From: Halobacillus kuroshimensis DSM 18393
Lineage (GTDB): Bacteria > Bacillota > Bacilli > Bacillales > Halobacillaceae
DNA: 64,000 nucleotides
Direction of reading: 5' to 3'
NCBI RefSeq assembly: GCF_000425705.1
Contig: NZ_AUDY01000014.1
Coordinates: 124,001-188,000 of the forward strand
Shown here: in pieces, positions 44,023 to 53,254 of the stretch
Numbering within the stretch: position 1 is the stretch's first letter
Layout: each line of letters opens with the position of its first letter
Notes under the pieces: model-generated
Database searches by the model: none
What the model saw: only the letters and a program-made list of their open reading frames with translations
Told to the model about the DNA's origin: nothing
Translations under genes and position numbers: made by a program

Positions 44023-44358
44023 ATGAATCAACCGGTTATTCGTGTATATGTATACGGGGCGGAAGTGAAGTGTGCAAGCTGTGTGAACGCTCCCGGCTCA
44101 AAAGAGACCTATGAGTGGCTGGAGGCCGCTTTAACAAGGAAGTACGGGGAGAAGAGCCTGCAGTTTCACTATTTTGATATCCATACAGAAAACCAGGAAG
44201 GCGTGGATATGGAAATCGTCCAGCAGCTGTTGAATGATGACCTGTTTTACCCGCTCGTCCTGGTGGAAGACCGAATCGTGGCGGAAGGAAATCCAAGGTT
44301 GAAGACGATATACAAATCTCTGGAAGAACATGGTCTTCAACAGGTAAGTAATTCCTAA
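44023..44358 (+). CDS. yuzD: YuzD family protein (DUF1462)
   Basis: A 111-residue thioredoxin-like small protein with the N-terminal CxxC VKCASCVNAPGSKETYEWL (Cys about 17 and 20), FHYFDIH and FYPLVLVEDRIVAEGNP near the end. A redox or metal role is likely. The start follows GGGGAGAG. It is 66 bases ahead of yuzB, in the same direction. Confidence 0.85.
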   Translation: MNQPVIRVYVYGAEVKCASCVNAPGSKETYEWLEAALTRKYGEKSLQFHYFDIHTENQEGVDMEIVQQLLNDDLFYPLVLVEDRIVAEGNPRLKTIYKSLEEHGLQQVSNS

Positions 44359-44424
44359 CGCAGAACCACCAGCGTATGATAAAATCATAAGGCGCAGGGT
44401 TCTTCCGAAAAAGAGGTGACGTGG

Positions 44425-44655
44425 ATGAATCCATTGATTGAATTTTGTATCAATAATTTAGCTGAAGGTTCCCAAAAAGCTAAGGATGAACTGGAAAAGG
44501 ATCCGGATCTTGATGTGATGGATTACGGCTGCTTGAGAAACTGCGGTCTTTGTTCGCAAAGCAATTATGCCCTTGTTGAAGGAGAACGTGTCATTGCCGA
44601 TTCACCTGAAGAATTAGTCGATAAAATTTATCAACACTTGGACGAAACCCTGTAA
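44425..44655 (+). CDS. yuzB: YuzB family protein (DUF1450)
   Basis: A 76-residue protein beginning MNPLIEFCINNLAEGSQ, with DVMDYGCLRNCGLCSQSNYA, whose Cys cluster (CxxxCGxC) could hold iron or zinc. B. subtilis YuzB is close in length. ATG 44425 is preferred over GTG 44416, because AGAGGTGACG lies just before it. Terminator at 44691. Confidence 0.87.
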   Translation: MNPLIEFCINNLAEGSQKAKDELEKDPDLDVMDYGCLRNCGLCSQSNYALVEGERVIADSPEELVDKIYQHLDETL

Positions 44656-44690
44656 CAAGTGGAAAGGCATGACTTTTTCAATACAATGAG

Positions 44691-44716
44691 AGGCACCCGG
44701 TAAAGGGTGTCTTTTT
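44691..44716 (+). terminator. Terminator after yuzB
   Basis: AGGCACCC pairs with GGGTGTCT (one G-T) and is followed by TTTT. Confidence 0.75.
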
Positions 44717-44800
44717 ACTTGGCTGAGCAGGTGCTGCTGTTTGATAAAAAGCAGGCCGGTTTAGTATACTGAAAAGAAGAAGAGAAAGGAGAGGCTTGGT

Positions 44801-45160
44801 ATGATCCTGAACATTACAGAAGCTGCGGGTCATCAGATCAAAGAGATGATGAAGGAAGAAGAAGGAGATGTCCGTCTCCGCTTTGGCGTGAAAGGCGGCG
44901 GCTGCAGTGGATTGTCATATGCGATGGGCTTCGAGGATGAGATTAATGAAGAACTTGATCTTCTTGAAGATTCCAGCGGTATTCCTGTTGTCATCAACCG
45001 TCAGGATGCGGCGATTGTAGAAGGTACGACCATTGATTTTAAACAAAATATGATGGGCGGAGGCTTCACGATCGATAATCCGAATGCCATCGTTTCCTGT
45101 GGCTGCGGGTCTTCCTTTAAAACGGCGACGAACGCTGGAACACCAGACCCCAACTGCTGA
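44801..45160 (+). CDS. erpA: A-type Fe-S carrier, HesB/IscA family (YutM)
   Basis: A 119-residue A-type carrier. The three Cys ligands are in KGGGCSGLSYAM and in SCGCGSSF. It passes iron or clusters between the Suf scaffold and apoproteins, and works with the NifU protein 1 kb to the left. The start follows GAAAGGAGAGG. Terminator follows directly. Confidence 0.92.
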   Translation: MILNITEAAGHQIKEMMKEEEGDVRLRFGVKGGGCSGLSYAMGFEDEINEELDLLEDSSGIPVVINRQDAAIVEGTTIDFKQNMMGGGFTIDNPNAIVSCGCGSSFKTATNAGTPDPNC

Positions 45161-45168
45161 TAGATTCC

Positions 45169-45197
45169 AACCTTCCGGCTCACGGAAGGTTTTTTTT
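45169..45197 (+). terminator. Terminator after the A-type carrier gene
   Basis: AACCTTCCG pairs with CGGAAGGTT across GCTCA, followed by eight T. Confidence 0.92.
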
Positions 45198-45271
45198 ATG
45201 GGAACCACCACTCTCCTATCACAACCGGATAGGGGGAAGGAAGCAGAGCTTTATTAAGCTCCGGCTGCATG

Positions 45272-45313
45272 AAAAAAAGCCTGCAGAAAAACACAGGTTT
45301 CTCTGCAGGCTTT
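45272..45313 (-). terminator. Terminator of yumC (minus strand)
   Basis: AAGCCTGCAG pairs with CTGCAGGCTT. On the minus strand it is followed by a run of T. Confidence 0.8.
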
Positions 45314-45318
45314 GTTCT

Positions 45319-46305
45319 TTAGGAGAACATACTCGTCGAGTGTTTCGGCTGTACACGCGCTCCTGGATCGATATAGGCTTTCGCATTGTTGACCGCTGTC
45401 GGACCTTCACCAAAACCCGATGCAATCAGTTTGACTTTACCCGGATAGGTACAGATATCGCCGGCGGCGTAAATGCCTTTGATATTCGTTTCCATTTTGG
45501 AGTTGACGACAATGCTGTTTTTGTCGATTTCAAGCTCCCAGTCCTTGATTGGACCAAGGGAGGAAATGAACCCGTAGTTGACGATGACATCATCAACGTC
45601 AATCGTCTCTGTACGATCGCCTTTAACTTCCTGAAGCTCGACTTTTTCAATGCGCTCCTCCCCGATAAACTGCTCAGGAGTGAAGGGTGTCATGACGTTG
45701 ACGTTGGATTCGTTCAACTGGGACACACTGTGTTCGTGAGCTCTGAATTTATCTCTTCTATGGACAAGAGTGACCTGTTTGGCAATCGGCTCCAGCATTA
45801 ATGCCCAGTCGACAGCAGAATCACCGCCGCCGGCAATCATCACGTTCTTATCACGGAAGTTGTCCATGTTACTGACGTGATAATGCAGGTTGGTATCTTC
45901 AAACCGTTCGGAGTCGGCCACTTTGAGTTTCCGTGGCTGGAATGCTCCGTTACCAGCTGTGACAATCACGGTTTTCGTGTAGTGGACATCTTTGTTCGTG
46001 GTCAGTTTTAAAGACTCATCTTCCATCCGCTCTACATGGATGACTTCCTCCTCAAGCGCAATGGTCGGGTTGAAAGCCATCGCCTGCTCCTCCAGGTTGT
46101 CAATCAGCTCCTGTGCACGGACTTTAGGAAAGCCGGCCACGTCAAAAATGTATTTTTCCGGATAAAGGGCAGTCAGCTGCCCTCCAAGGTGCGGGAGGCT
46201 TTCGATGATTTTGACACTCGCTTCACGCATTCCACCGTAAAAAGCTGTGAACAGACCGACGGGGCCGCCGCCGATGACTGTAATATCGTATATTTTATCG
46301 CTCAT
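45319..46305 (-). CDS. yumC: Ferredoxin/flavodoxin-NADP+ reductase (YumC, thioredoxin-reductase-like)
   Basis: A 328-residue FAD/NADPH enzyme. The FAD fold is [18 protein letters not shown], the NADPH fold [13 protein letters not shown], and [14 protein letters not shown] closes the FAD site. It lacks the CxxC of thioredoxin reductase, the hallmark of the YumC-type FNR. It reduces ferredoxin or flavodoxin (and Fur-linked oxidases). ATG 46305 follows CAGGAGG; the longer in-frame reading is rejected. Divergent from ndh. Confidence 0.93.
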   Translation of the reverse strand: MSDKIYDITVIGGGPVGLFTAFYGGMREASVKIIESLPHLGGQLTALYPEKYIFDVAGFPKVRAQELIDNLEEQAMAFNPTIALEEEVIHVERMEDESLKLTTNKDVHYTKTVIVTAGNGAFQPRKLKVADSERFEDTNLHYHVSNMDNFRDKNVMIAGGGDSAVDWALMLEPIAKQVTLVHRRDKFRAHEHSVSQLNESNVNVMTPFTPEQFIGEERIEKVELQEVKGDRTETIDVDDVIVNYGFISSLGPIKDWELEIDKNSIVVNSKMETNIKGIYAAGDICTYPGKVKLIASGFGEGPTAVNNAKAYIDPGARVQPKHSTSMFS

Positions 46306-46489
46306 AATAAACCTCCTGAAAAAAATTTCACTAAAATTTATTCTATCATAAAAAAATTTACAATGGGAACACTGAACATATGTAAACCTTTCCAAAGGCA
46401 CTAATTGTTCAATAATTTTGATAACTTGATTTTGGGTTGAAAATCAAGGGGAAAAGGTCTAAGATGATGATAGACCATATAGTTATGAT

Positions 46490-46507
46490 TTGTGACATTT
46501 TTCACCT
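46490..46507. promoter_or_regulatory. Rex-like site 1 upstream of ndh
   Basis: TTGTGACATTTTTCACCT carries TGTGA-N6-TCAC, close to the Rex consensus TTGTGAAnnnnTTCACAA. Confidence 0.6.
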
Positions 46508-46537
46508 GATTTCAACAGGTTTTTTTAATGTCTTTTT

Positions 46538-46555
46538 GTGTGAAACAGGTCACAA
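46538..46555. promoter_or_regulatory. Rex-like site 2 upstream of ndh
   Basis: GTGTGAAACAGGTCACAA carries TGTGA-N6-TCACA. It lies 48 bp (about 4.5 helical turns) from site 1 and ends 48 bp before the ndh start. Confidence 0.7.
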
Positions 46556-46603
46556 TGATATAGGTGACGGATGGAAAAAAATACGAGATGGAAGTGATTA
46601 TTC

Positions 46604-47827
46604 ATGAAGAATCCGAACATTGTCATTATCGGTGCCGGTTACGGGGGCATCATGACAGCTGTCAAACTTCAGAAGAGTCTTGGGGCGAACGATGCCAACA
46701 TAACACTTGTGAACAAGCACAGCTACCACTATCAAACAACTTGGCTGCATGAGAACGCAGCAGGTACGCTTCACCATGACCGCACACGTATCGCAATCAA
46801 AGATGTTGTGGATACAAGCAAAGTCAACTTCATTCAGGATACAGTGACTGATATTAAAGCCGCCGATAAAAAGGTAATCCTTGAAGACGGCGAACTTTCT
46901 TATGACTACCTTGTCATTGGTCTTGGATTCGAAGCGGCTACGTTCGGTATCCCTGGACTTAAAGAGCATGCGTACACAATCAACAGCATTAACAGCTCTC
47001 GTTTGATCCGCCAGCATATTGAATACAACTTTGCGAAGTACAACAACGAGCCTGAAAAACAGCAGAAGCGTTTGAACATTGTTGTCGGCGGTGCCGGGTT
47101 TACAGGGATTGAATTTGTTGGTGAACTTGCGAACCGTATCCCTGAACTATGCAAGGAATACGATGTTCCACGTGACAAAGTGCGTATTATCAACGTCGAA
47201 GCTGCCCCGACAGCTCTTCCAGGATTTGATCCTGAACTTGTTGAATATGCGATGAACTCTTTGGAAGCGCGCGGTGTCGAGTTCAAAATCGGTGCGATGA
47301 TCAAAGAAGTAACCGAAAACAGATTGGTTTTCGAAAAAGACGAACAGCGTGAAGAAATCGATACGAACACCGTCGTATGGGCGGCGGGTGTACGCGGGAA
47401 CTCACTGGTTGAAGAAGCCGGTTTCGAAGCGAACCGCGGACGTATCCCGGTTCGTGATGATCTTCGTCCAGAAGGATACGATGATGTATTCATCGTAGGG
47501 GACTGTGCTCTCATTATGAATGAGAAAACAGAGCGCCCTTATCCTCCGACAGCGCAGATTGCCATCCAGGAAGCGGAGCATACAGCGAAAAACCTTACCC
47601 GTCTCGTGAAAGGTGACGATCACCTTGAGCCATTCAAGCCTAATATTCAAGGTACGGTTGCTTCCCTTGGGCACAATGATGCCATCGGTGTTGTCTTTGA
47701 TGATAAGAAACTCTTCGGCTGGTCAGCGACTGCCATGAAGAAAGTTATCGACAACCGTTATCTTCTAAAGTTAGGCGGTCTTCCGCTCGTTCTAAAGAAA
47801 GGGAAGTTGAACTTCTTTAACTTCTAA
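46604..47827 (+). CDS. ndh: Type II NADH:quinone dehydrogenase (NDH-2)
   Basis: A 407-residue single-subunit NADH dehydrogenase. The FAD fold is [18 protein letters not shown], the NADH fold [16 protein letters not shown], with WAAGVRGN and FIVGDCA. It passes electrons from NADH to menaquinone without pumping protons. The C-terminus is amphipathic, for membrane binding. Two Rex-like boxes upstream suggest derepression when NADH rises, closing a loop known in B. subtilis. The site ahead of the start is weak (GGAAGTG). Strong terminator follows. Confidence 0.93.
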   Translation: MKNPNIVIIGAGYGGIMTAVKLQKSLGANDANITLVNKHSYHYQTTWLHENAAGTLHHDRTRIAIKDVVDTSKVNFIQDTVTDIKAADKKVILEDGELSYDYLVIGLGFEAATFGIPGLKEHAYTINSINSSRLIRQHIEYNFAKYNNEPEKQQKRLNIVVGGAGFTGIEFVGELANRIPELCKEYDVPRDKVRIINVEAAPTALPGFDPELVEYAMNSLEARGVEFKIGAMIKEVTENRLVFEKDEQREEIDTNTVVWAAGVRGNSLVEEAGFEANRGRIPVRDDLRPEGYDDVFIVGDCALIMNEKTERPYPPTAQIAIQEAEHTAKNLTRLVKGDDHLEPFKPNIQGTVASLGHNDAIGVVFDDKKLFGWSATAMKKVIDNRYLLKLGGLPLVLKKGKLNFFNF

Positions 47828-47837
47828 AAGATATAGG

Positions 47838-47873
47838 AAACGCGAAAGCAGTTCATGCTTTCGCGTTTTTCGT
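47838..47873 (+). terminator. Terminator of ndh
   Basis: AAACGCGAAAGCA pairs with TGCTTTCGCGTTT across GTTCA, followed by TT. Confidence 0.92.
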
Positions 47874-47965
47874 ACGTCCGGATATGCTTGCGCTTTCATA
47901 GGAAGCGGTTTAGAATGAATAATGGATTTGTACGTCCCTTTTAAGGGGAGTAGGGGGAAGCGACG

Positions 47966-48283
47966 TTGAATATTGTCCAATTTGCTGTATCCATTCTTTT
48001 GTTTTTTGTACTGTTTTTCGGGATATCCTTTCTATTAAATATGATTCTGCGCTCATCCTGGATCATGTCCATCGTGTATCCTGTCATCGTGTTGTTTATC
48101 GTGGATAACTTTCCGTGGACGGAATATTTCTCGCAGCCGGGCACAGCCTTCCCGGCTGTGTTTAAACAGCTCGGCCGTCTAGGTGTCGTGGACGTTGTGA
48201 TCCTGACCAGCGGTTTTGTCGGCACTATTGCAGCTGGCATTGTTATTAAGAAATTAAGGAAGAGCGGATATCAAATGTTCTGA
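47966..48283 (+). CDS. yuiB: Membrane protein YuiB
   Basis: A 105-residue protein with three membrane helices (about 5-27, 34-48, 75-95) and a central aromatic loop FPWTEYFSQPGTAFP. TTG start with GGGGAAGCG ahead. Conserved in bacilli beside ndh and yuiC, as here. Function unknown; a link to respiration or envelope is only positional. Confidence 0.85.
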   Translation: MNIVQFAVSILLFFVLFFGISFLLNMILRSSWIMSIVYPVIVLFIVDNFPWTEYFSQPGTAFPAVFKQLGRLGVVDVVILTSGFVGTIAAGIVIKKLRKSGYQMF

Positions 48284-48288
48284 GAAGA

Positions 48289-48328
48289 GAAGAAGGGGCA
48301 TCGATCTAAGGATCGATGCCCCTTCTTC
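48289..48328. terminator. Strong hairpin after yuiB, without a T-run
   Basis: GAAGAAGGGGCATCGATC pairs with its exact complement (48311-48328) across TAAG. No T-run follows on the plus strand, so it is terminator-like only by its stem. Confidence 0.55.
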
Positions 48329-48389
48329 TGGTTCAATTATTTGAATAAAATGATCGGTCTTGGACATGCTTACATCTAGAGGTGATGAC

Positions 48390-49016
48390 ATGTTTGCAGG
48401 ACGTACGAAAAGGCTGTTTCTTCCTTTCTTATTCGCAGGGGCTGTGGTGAGCACGGCTTCCTATGTAACAAATCTATCTCTATCTGATCTGGGAGAATGG
48501 GTGATCGGTGAAATAAAAGACAGGAACAACACGACGGCTGATCCAGACCCACAAGTGAAAAGCGCAGTTGTTGAGGCGGTTCAGACGCTGGAACAGTCGA
48601 TTGATTTGTCCCAGTATCAAAGCCGTCAGGTTACCGCTACGGGCTATACAGCCGGGTTTGAATCAACGGGAAAAACGCCTGAGCACCAGGCCTACGGCAT
48701 TACGTTCTCCGGAGTGAATGTAACGAGGGACCTGTATTCCACAATCGCTGCTGATTTGAACGTGTTTCCTTTAGGGACCATCCTTTTTATTCCCGGATAT
48801 GGGTATGGAGTGGTGGCTGATATTGGAGGGGCTATTGAAGGGGAGGAGCTGGATCTTTATTTCTCCAGCGTGGAGGATGTGTATGACCAATGGGGAAAGA
48901 AAACGTTGGACGTGTATGTGATCAAAGAAGGAGAAGGTCAGCTGACGGAAGAAGAACTGGACACTCTGAATGAAAATGAAGCCCAGCAGGTATTCCGTTC
49001 TGCAATCAAACCATAA
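48390..49016 (+). CDS. yuiC: 3D-domain protein YuiC (cell-wall lytic type)
   Basis: A 208-residue protein with a basic head, one N-terminal membrane/signal helix (about 7-30), and a C-terminal 3D domain (named after its three aspartates). Motifs are [50 protein letters not shown] and LDLYF. YuiC is a stationary-phase lytic transglycosylase that trims stem-less glycan. The start follows AGAGGTGATG (ATG 48390). Confidence 0.88.
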   Translation: MFAGRTKRLFLPFLFAGAVVSTASYVTNLSLSDLGEWVIGEIKDRNNTTADPDPQVKSAVVEAVQTLEQSIDLSQYQSRQVTATGYTAGFESTGKTPEHQAYGITFSGVNVTRDLYSTIAADLNVFPLGTILFIPGYGYGVVADIGGAIEGEELDLYFSSVEDVYDQWGKKTLDVYVIKEGEGQLTEEELDTLNENEAQQVFRSAIKP

Positions 49017-49053
49017 AAAAACACTTCCGTTAAGAATGGCGGAAGTGTTTTTG
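49017..49053. terminator. Bidirectional terminator between yuiC and yuiD
   Basis: AAAACACTTCCG pairs with CGGAAGTGTTTT across about 10 bases, T-rich both ways. Confidence 0.85.
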
Positions 49054-49057
49054 TCCT

Positions 49058-49540
49058 TTAATAGATCAGAGAATGAAGCAGGAATGTAAGCAGGATGCCG
49101 GTCAGGCCCCCGAAAAACACTTCAATGGGCTGGTGTCCGAGCAGCTCTTTCAATTCCTCTTTTTTTTGATACCCTTCTTTCTGCTGCCAGCTTTTCGCTT
49201 CACTGACGAAGCGGTTAAAATCATTCAATAAGATGTTTAACATGATGGCCTGCTCCCCTGTCTGCCGTCGGACACCTGTACTGTCGAACATGACGATGAT
49301 AGAGAAAACGCAGGCGACAGCGAAAATGGATGAACCGAAGCCCTGCTCAATCCCTACGCCTGTAGCCAGGGCTGTTACAGCGGCAGAGTGGCTGCTCGGC
49401 ATGCCTCCTGTACTGAAGGCAAGGGTGGCATTAAACTGTCTGGAAGCAATGAATTGTATGGGGACTTTTACCGCCTGGGCAAAAACGATTGCAGCGATGG
49501 AGGCCCAGAGGGGGAAGTTTTGCAGTAAATCTAACAGCAT
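49058..49540 (-). CDS. yuiD: DUF212 membrane protein (YuiD, PAP2-related)
   Basis: A 160-residue protein with four helices. The acid-phosphatase-like motif TGGMPSSHSAAVTAL and FDSTGVRRQTGEQA mark DUF212. They resemble two of the three motifs of PAP2 lipid phosphatases. Substrate unknown. ATG 49540 follows AAAGGATG; an in-frame ATG six codons earlier is less likely. Converges on yuiC. Confidence 0.87.
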   Translation of the reverse strand: MLLDLLQNFPLWASIAAIVFAQAVKVPIQFIASRQFNATLAFSTGGMPSSHSAAVTALATGVGIEQGFGSSIFAVACVFSIIVMFDSTGVRRQTGEQAIMLNILLNDFNRFVSEAKSWQQKEGYQKKEELKELLGHQPIEVFFGGLTGILLTFLLHSLIY

Positions 49541-49702
49541 TGTAACATCCTTTCTCATCCGGCAGGGTATCGAGATGGTTGATCTTTATGTAAGTCGTTT
49601 GTTGCTTATAAACAAAGACATTATATCATACATTCCGATAAAACGTCCCTTCATAAGGAAGGAGGGATGCGTATCTTGTATACTGGAGAAGGAGGTGGCG
49701 TT

Positions 49703-51178
49703 ATGTTGACAATAACACAGAAGTGGAAACCCGAAGATCCCCTTGTCGTCGGGGTGTCTGCGGATGAGAATCAAAGCATTCTGATAGAGAAGATAAAAGA
49801 TGCAGCAGGATTACATACAGCGGATTATTTAAAGAGTGGTCTCATTCAGCCCCCGCCGGGCCGAGTGGAAAATGTGATTGTTCCGTATGAGAATCAAATG
49901 GTCCGGGTCTTATGTATCGGTCTTGGGTCCAGGCAGATGATGACAAAAACTGATAGGAGAAACCTGTGGGGACAGGCTTTTCAGCAGATTGAGGCTCAAG
50001 GTGTGGAGCGGTGTTCCCTTTTGCTGGAGACTCTAATTCCTGATGGTCAGCAATATAAAGAGTGGACGGCGTTGTTAGCGGAAACGATCGGTTTATCAAC
50101 CTATAAGCAGGAAAATTATAAAACCGGATCGGATGAAGTCAAACGGCTGAAGAGCCTGTCCATTTTTTCTGCTCAGTTCGATCAAGCTGCGATGGAAACA
50201 GCCGTTGCGGAAGGGATGGCTTATGCAGAAGGGGCCAATACAGCAAGGAAACTGGTTCACCTTCCCTCCAACATTCTTACTGCATCCGAACTCGCCGCAC
50301 AATCCCTGAAAATGGCGGAGCGGTTTGGGTTCGATGCCCAAATCCTTGAGAAAGAAGATATGGAAAACCTGGGCATGGGAGCGCTCCTCGCTGTAAATCA
50401 GGGTTCTGTAGAGCCGCCGAAGCTGATTGTTCTGAAGTATCAAGGACTGGAGGAGTGGGAGGATGTCACTGCTCTTGTAGGGAAAGGCATAACGTATGAT
50501 ACGGGGGGCTATTCCATTAAACCGAAAACAGGCATGCCTGGTATGAAAGGGGATATGGGAGGCGCTGCTGCCGTTCTCGGAGCTATGGAAACCATAGGGC
50601 GCATCAAGCCTGAGAAGAACGTCATGGCTGTGATTCCGTCTACGGATAATATGATATCCGGTGGAGCATTTAAACCTGATGATGTGATTACTTCCATGAG
50701 TGGTCAAACCATTGAAGTACTGAATACAGATGCCGAGGGGCGTCTGGCACTGGGCGATGCAGTAACGTATGCCCGCTCAGAAGGGGCTGACAGGGTTATT
50801 GATGTGGCTACACTTACCGGAGGAGTAGTCACGGCCCTGGGATCGTGGATGACAGGGGCGATGACGAATGACGAGTCCTTTTATAAACAAATCGAAAAGG
50901 CAGGTCAGGAGACTGGAGAAGGGATCTGGCTTCTTCCGTATAACGATGATTATAAAGCTCAGGTAAGGAAAAGCAGCATTGCTGACTTGAATAATTCTCC
51001 AACACGCAAAGCTCATGCGATCATGGGTGGAGCGTTTGTCGGGGCTTTTGCGGAGGGGGTTCCGTGGGTGCATCTCGATATTGCCGGAACGTCTGTAGCA
51101 GAATCCGGGCACGCCCTTGGCCCTGAAGGACCTACAGGAGTCATGGCGAGGACACTTGCCTATTATGTGAACCATTAA
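49703..51178 (+). CDS. pepA: Leucyl aminopeptidase (M17)
   Basis: A 491-residue M17 metallo-aminopeptidase. The N-terminal macro-like domain is followed by the catalytic domain with VGKGITYDTGGYSIKP, DMGGAAAVLGAME, and NTDAEGRLALGDA, which carries the metal ligands, then TLTGG near the C-terminal part. It forms hexamers and removes N-terminal leucine and other residues from peptides. ATG 49703 follows GAAGGAGGTGG, near-perfect; the in-frame ATG 36 bases earlier is rejected. Context yuiD-yuiE as in B. subtilis. Confidence 0.94.
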   Translation: MLTITQKWKPEDPLVVGVSADENQSILIEKIKDAAGLHTADYLKSGLIQPPPGRVENVIVPYENQMVRVLCIGLGSRQMMTKTDRRNLWGQAFQQIEAQGVERCSLLLETLIPDGQQYKEWTALLAETIGLSTYKQENYKTGSDEVKRLKSLSIFSAQFDQAAMETAVAEGMAYAEGANTARKLVHLPSNILTASELAAQSLKMAERFGFDAQILEKEDMENLGMGALLAVNQGSVEPPKLIVLKYQGLEEWEDVTALVGKGITYDTGGYSIKPKTGMPGMKGDMGGAAAVLGAMETIGRIKPEKNVMAVIPSTDNMISGGAFKPDDVITSMSGQTIEVLNTDAEGRLALGDAVTYARSEGADRVIDVATLTGGVVTALGSWMTGAMTNDESFYKQIEKAGQETGEGIWLLPYNDDYKAQVRKSSIADLNNSPTRKAHAIMGGAFVGAFAEGVPWVHLDIAGTSVAESGHALGPEGPTGVMARTLAYYVNH

Positions 51179-51189
51179 AAAAACATAAG

Positions 51190-51247
51190 TTCCTGTCCAA
51201 GTGAGCTGACGCCGTGCCGCGGCAGGCATCCACCAATATGCGCGGCG
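51190..51247 (+). repeat. Mosaic intergenic repeat, copy B (right part only)
   Basis: TTCCTGTCCAAGTGAGCTGA, then CGCCGTGCCGCGGCA and GGCATCCACCAAT, match the right half of copy A, including one arm of its hairpin. It begins 12 bp after the pepA stop codon. Confidence 0.8.
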
Positions 51248-51298
51248 GGATTGTATAAACGAAATGCGGGGCAGCCATTCTATATCGATTATTTACGT

Positions 51299-51323
51299 CT
51301 GGGCTTCAGCCCAGGCTTTTTTT
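51299..51323 (+). terminator. Terminator after the repeat (serves pepA)
   Basis: CTGGGCT pairs with AGCCCAG, followed by GGCTTTTTTT. Confidence 0.75.
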
Positions 51324-51413
51324 GTGTGGATGGATATTGTATAGGAAGCGGTTTTTCAAGGAGGGCTTCCTATCTCTATTGCTGTTTCAATAAGAAACAA
51401 GACCCGGCAGCTG

Positions 51414-51608
51414 ATGCAGATCGTCCGAACGCCTCTGCTGCTATCCAAAGTGGATAAGCATATAGGTACGATGCTGCTGCTTTATACAGCCTCCCAAGTA
51501 TACTTCGGGAAGGTGGACATGGTGCAGGGGCGGGAAATCTATATGACCATCGGTGACCGTGTCCTGATCATCGACGGCAGAACCCTTGTTCATGTTTGCC
51601 CCGTGTGA
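51414..51608 (+). CDS. Doubtful small gene
   Basis: A 64-codon frame from ATG 51414 has no site for ribosomes, but the same frame is open back to 51372, seven bases after a strong AAGGAGGG (51358-51365), where only ATC 51372 or ATT 51378 could serve as start. The product has a coherent end (YFGKVDMVQGREIYMTIGD, RVLIIDGRTLVHVC). I do not recognise it. It may be a small gene with an unusual start, or a remnant. The rest of the 500-bp gap between pepA and deoD holds repeat copy B and terminators only. Confidence 0.3.
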   Translation: MQIVRTPLLLSKVDKHIGTMLLLYTASQVYFGKVDMVQGREIYMTIGDRVLIIDGRTLVHVCPV

Positions 51609-51641
51609 AGGGTTTCTCGTCAACATCTCAACTGTGGATAT

Positions 51642-51678
51642 AAAAAAGCACATACGCTTGTAAGCGTATGTGCTTTTG
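51642..51678. terminator. Bidirectional terminator next to deoD
   Basis: AAAAGCACATACGCTT pairs with AAGCGTATGTGCTTTT across GT. T-runs on both strands end deoD and any rightward transcript. Confidence 0.88.
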
Positions 51679-51682
51679 ATTG

Positions 51683-52393
51683 TTAATCCTGGATGGCTGC
51701 TTCAAGAGCCACTTCAATCATTTCGTTAAAGGTGGTCTGACGTTCTTCGGCCGTCGTTTCTTCTCCGGTAAGGATATGATCACTTACAGTAAGAACGGAC
51801 AGCGCCTGGCGGTTGTATTTCGCTGCAAGCGTATAAAGAGCGGTTGTTTCCATCTCTACAGCCAGCACGTTGTACTCAGCAAGCAGGTTGAATAGATCCA
51901 TTGCATTGTCACGGTAGAAACTGTCACTTGTAAAGACGTTTCCGACTTTCAAGTCCAACCCTTTTGCTGTTCCTGCATCGTAGGCGTTCTTCAACAAATT
52001 GAAGTCCGCTGTCGGTGCATAGTCGATGCCGCCGAATACCATGCGGTTCATCTGGGAATCCGTTGTCGATGTGGAAGCAAGAATCACGTCACGTACGTTT
52101 ACATCGTTCTGCAGTGCTCCGCATGAGCCGACGCGGATCAACTTTTGCACGCCGTAGCTGTCCATCAGTTCATTGACGTAGATGGAGATGGAAGGTACCC
52201 CCATCCCTGTTCCCTGAACAGAAATGCGCTCTCCTTTATATGTACCTGTGTATCCGTACATGCCACGTACTTCGTTATAGCAGACGGCATCCTCCAGGAA
52301 GTTTTCAGCAATATATTTGGCGCGGAGCGGGTCTCCTGGAAGCAGGATCTTATCCGCGATATCTCCTTGTTGTGCTCCAATATGTGTTGTCAT
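51683..52393 (-). CDS. deoD: Purine-nucleoside phosphorylase
   Basis: A 236-residue hexameric purine-nucleoside phosphorylase. Motifs are [51 protein letters not shown] and the catalytic Asp in TVSDHIL. It releases purine bases and ribose 1-phosphate. ATG 52393 follows GAAGGAGG; the in-frame ATG 21 codons earlier is rejected. Confidence 0.95.
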   Translation of the reverse strand: MTTHIGAQQGDIADKILLPGDPLRAKYIAENFLEDAVCYNEVRGMYGYTGTYKGERISVQGTGMGVPSISIYVNELMDSYGVQKLIRVGSCGALQNDVNVRDVILASTSTTDSQMNRMVFGGIDYAPTADFNLLKNAYDAGTAKGLDLKVGNVFTSDSFYRDNAMDLFNLLAEYNVLAVEMETTALYTLAAKYNRQALSVLTVSDHILTGEETTAEERQTTFNEMIEVALEAAIQD

Positions 52394-52468
52394 GGGTTTT
52401 TCCTCCTTCATTTCTTTCAACATTTTAAAATTACCACACCACGAAAGCGAATACAAATGTCGTTGGTT

Positions 52469-52852
52469 TCAACCGAAATATTGTTTTTCCAGATCATTCA
52501 GCTGCTCTGCCGCATGGCTGTTGAAATCGGTGTCCCGGCGGTTTAATTTTTCTTTCAGTTTTTCAACAGACAGCTTGAGAGATTCCTGGTATTCGGGGAT
52601 TTCTGTCCCTTCATAAGGATGAACGGCTTCTTTTTGGACGTTGGCTTTTTCAAGATAACTCAGCGCTTTCCGTTGATGAAAAAAAACATTCTCTGTTTTA
52701 CCTGGGTTGTGAAGGTCGCCCTGCATCGGATGTTTATCAACGGCGAGCACCTGAACGAGGTAAAACTTCCCGCGGTCCTCTTTCACTTCTCCCATATATA
52801 TCCCTGTTTTATAGTGTGCTTTTACTTTAGAACCGACCTGGATCTCAGACAT
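52469..52852 (-). CDS. kapB: Kinase-associated protein KapB
   Basis: A 127-residue soluble protein with the KapB signature VKAHYKTGIYMGEVKEDRGK, LAVDKHPMQGDLHNPGKT and FFHQRKALSYLEKANV. In B. subtilis KapB supports sporulation kinase KinB and is encoded beside it. Here kinB and kapD are absent. There is no lipobox, despite the historical name lipoprotein. ATG 52852 follows GGAGGG. Confidence 0.9.
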   Translation of the reverse strand: MSEIQVGSKVKAHYKTGIYMGEVKEDRGKFYLVQVLAVDKHPMQGDLHNPGKTENVFFHQRKALSYLEKANVQKEAVHPYEGTEIPEYQESLKLSVEKLKEKLNRRDTDFNSHAAEQLNDLEKQYFG

Positions 52853-52971
52853 TTTATTCCCTCCTAAATTCATCTCTTGTTTCATTGTAACAAAAAATAT
52901 GTAGATCTTATGAAAACGGATGCGGAATTCCAGATGTTTGATATACTTGGGGAAGAAGGGTGGGGTTCACC

Positions 52972-53166
52972 ATGATGGAATTTCTGTACTTCCCAGAAGA
53001 TAAGTCTGAGTATATTCCTGCTGTCCTGATGCTTCTGCTGTTCATTGTGGCTGCAGCGGTGACCATGATCTGGATTATTAAAGCCTCTCAAAAAGAAGAG
53101 CATACATTTGATCAGAATTACTCCATAAATGAACAGGAAGATCGCGAACCGAAAAAGCCGCATTAG
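52972..53166 (+). CDS. Small single-helix membrane protein
   Basis: A 64-residue protein. An acidic N-terminus (EFLYFPEDKSEYIP) is followed by one helix (about 15-37, AVLMLLLFIVAAAVTMIWII) and a charged tail ending EPKKPH. Divergent from kapB. The start, ATG 52972, follows AGGGTGGGG. No family recognised. Confidence 0.65.
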   Translation: MMEFLYFPEDKSEYIPAVLMLLLFIVAAAVTMIWIIKASQKEEHTFDQNYSINEQEDREPKKPH

Positions 53167-53188
53167 GTGCCTGCCTAATGCGGCTTTA
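53154..53188 (+). terminator. Rho-independent terminator
   Basis: AAAGCCGCATTAGG pairs with CCTAATGCGGCTTT across TGCCTG. It overlaps the end of the small membrane gene. Confidence 0.85.
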
Positions 53189-53254
53189 TTATATTTTCAG
53201 CAGCATGGGGGACACTAGAAAAAGCAGATTTCATCAAATGGAGGTTTTGAACCC

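Noticed and set aside
51251-51457. 68-codon plus-strand frame after pepA
   Set aside because: It crosses the pepA terminator and T-run; the composition is Cys- and Phe-rich without a ribosome site.
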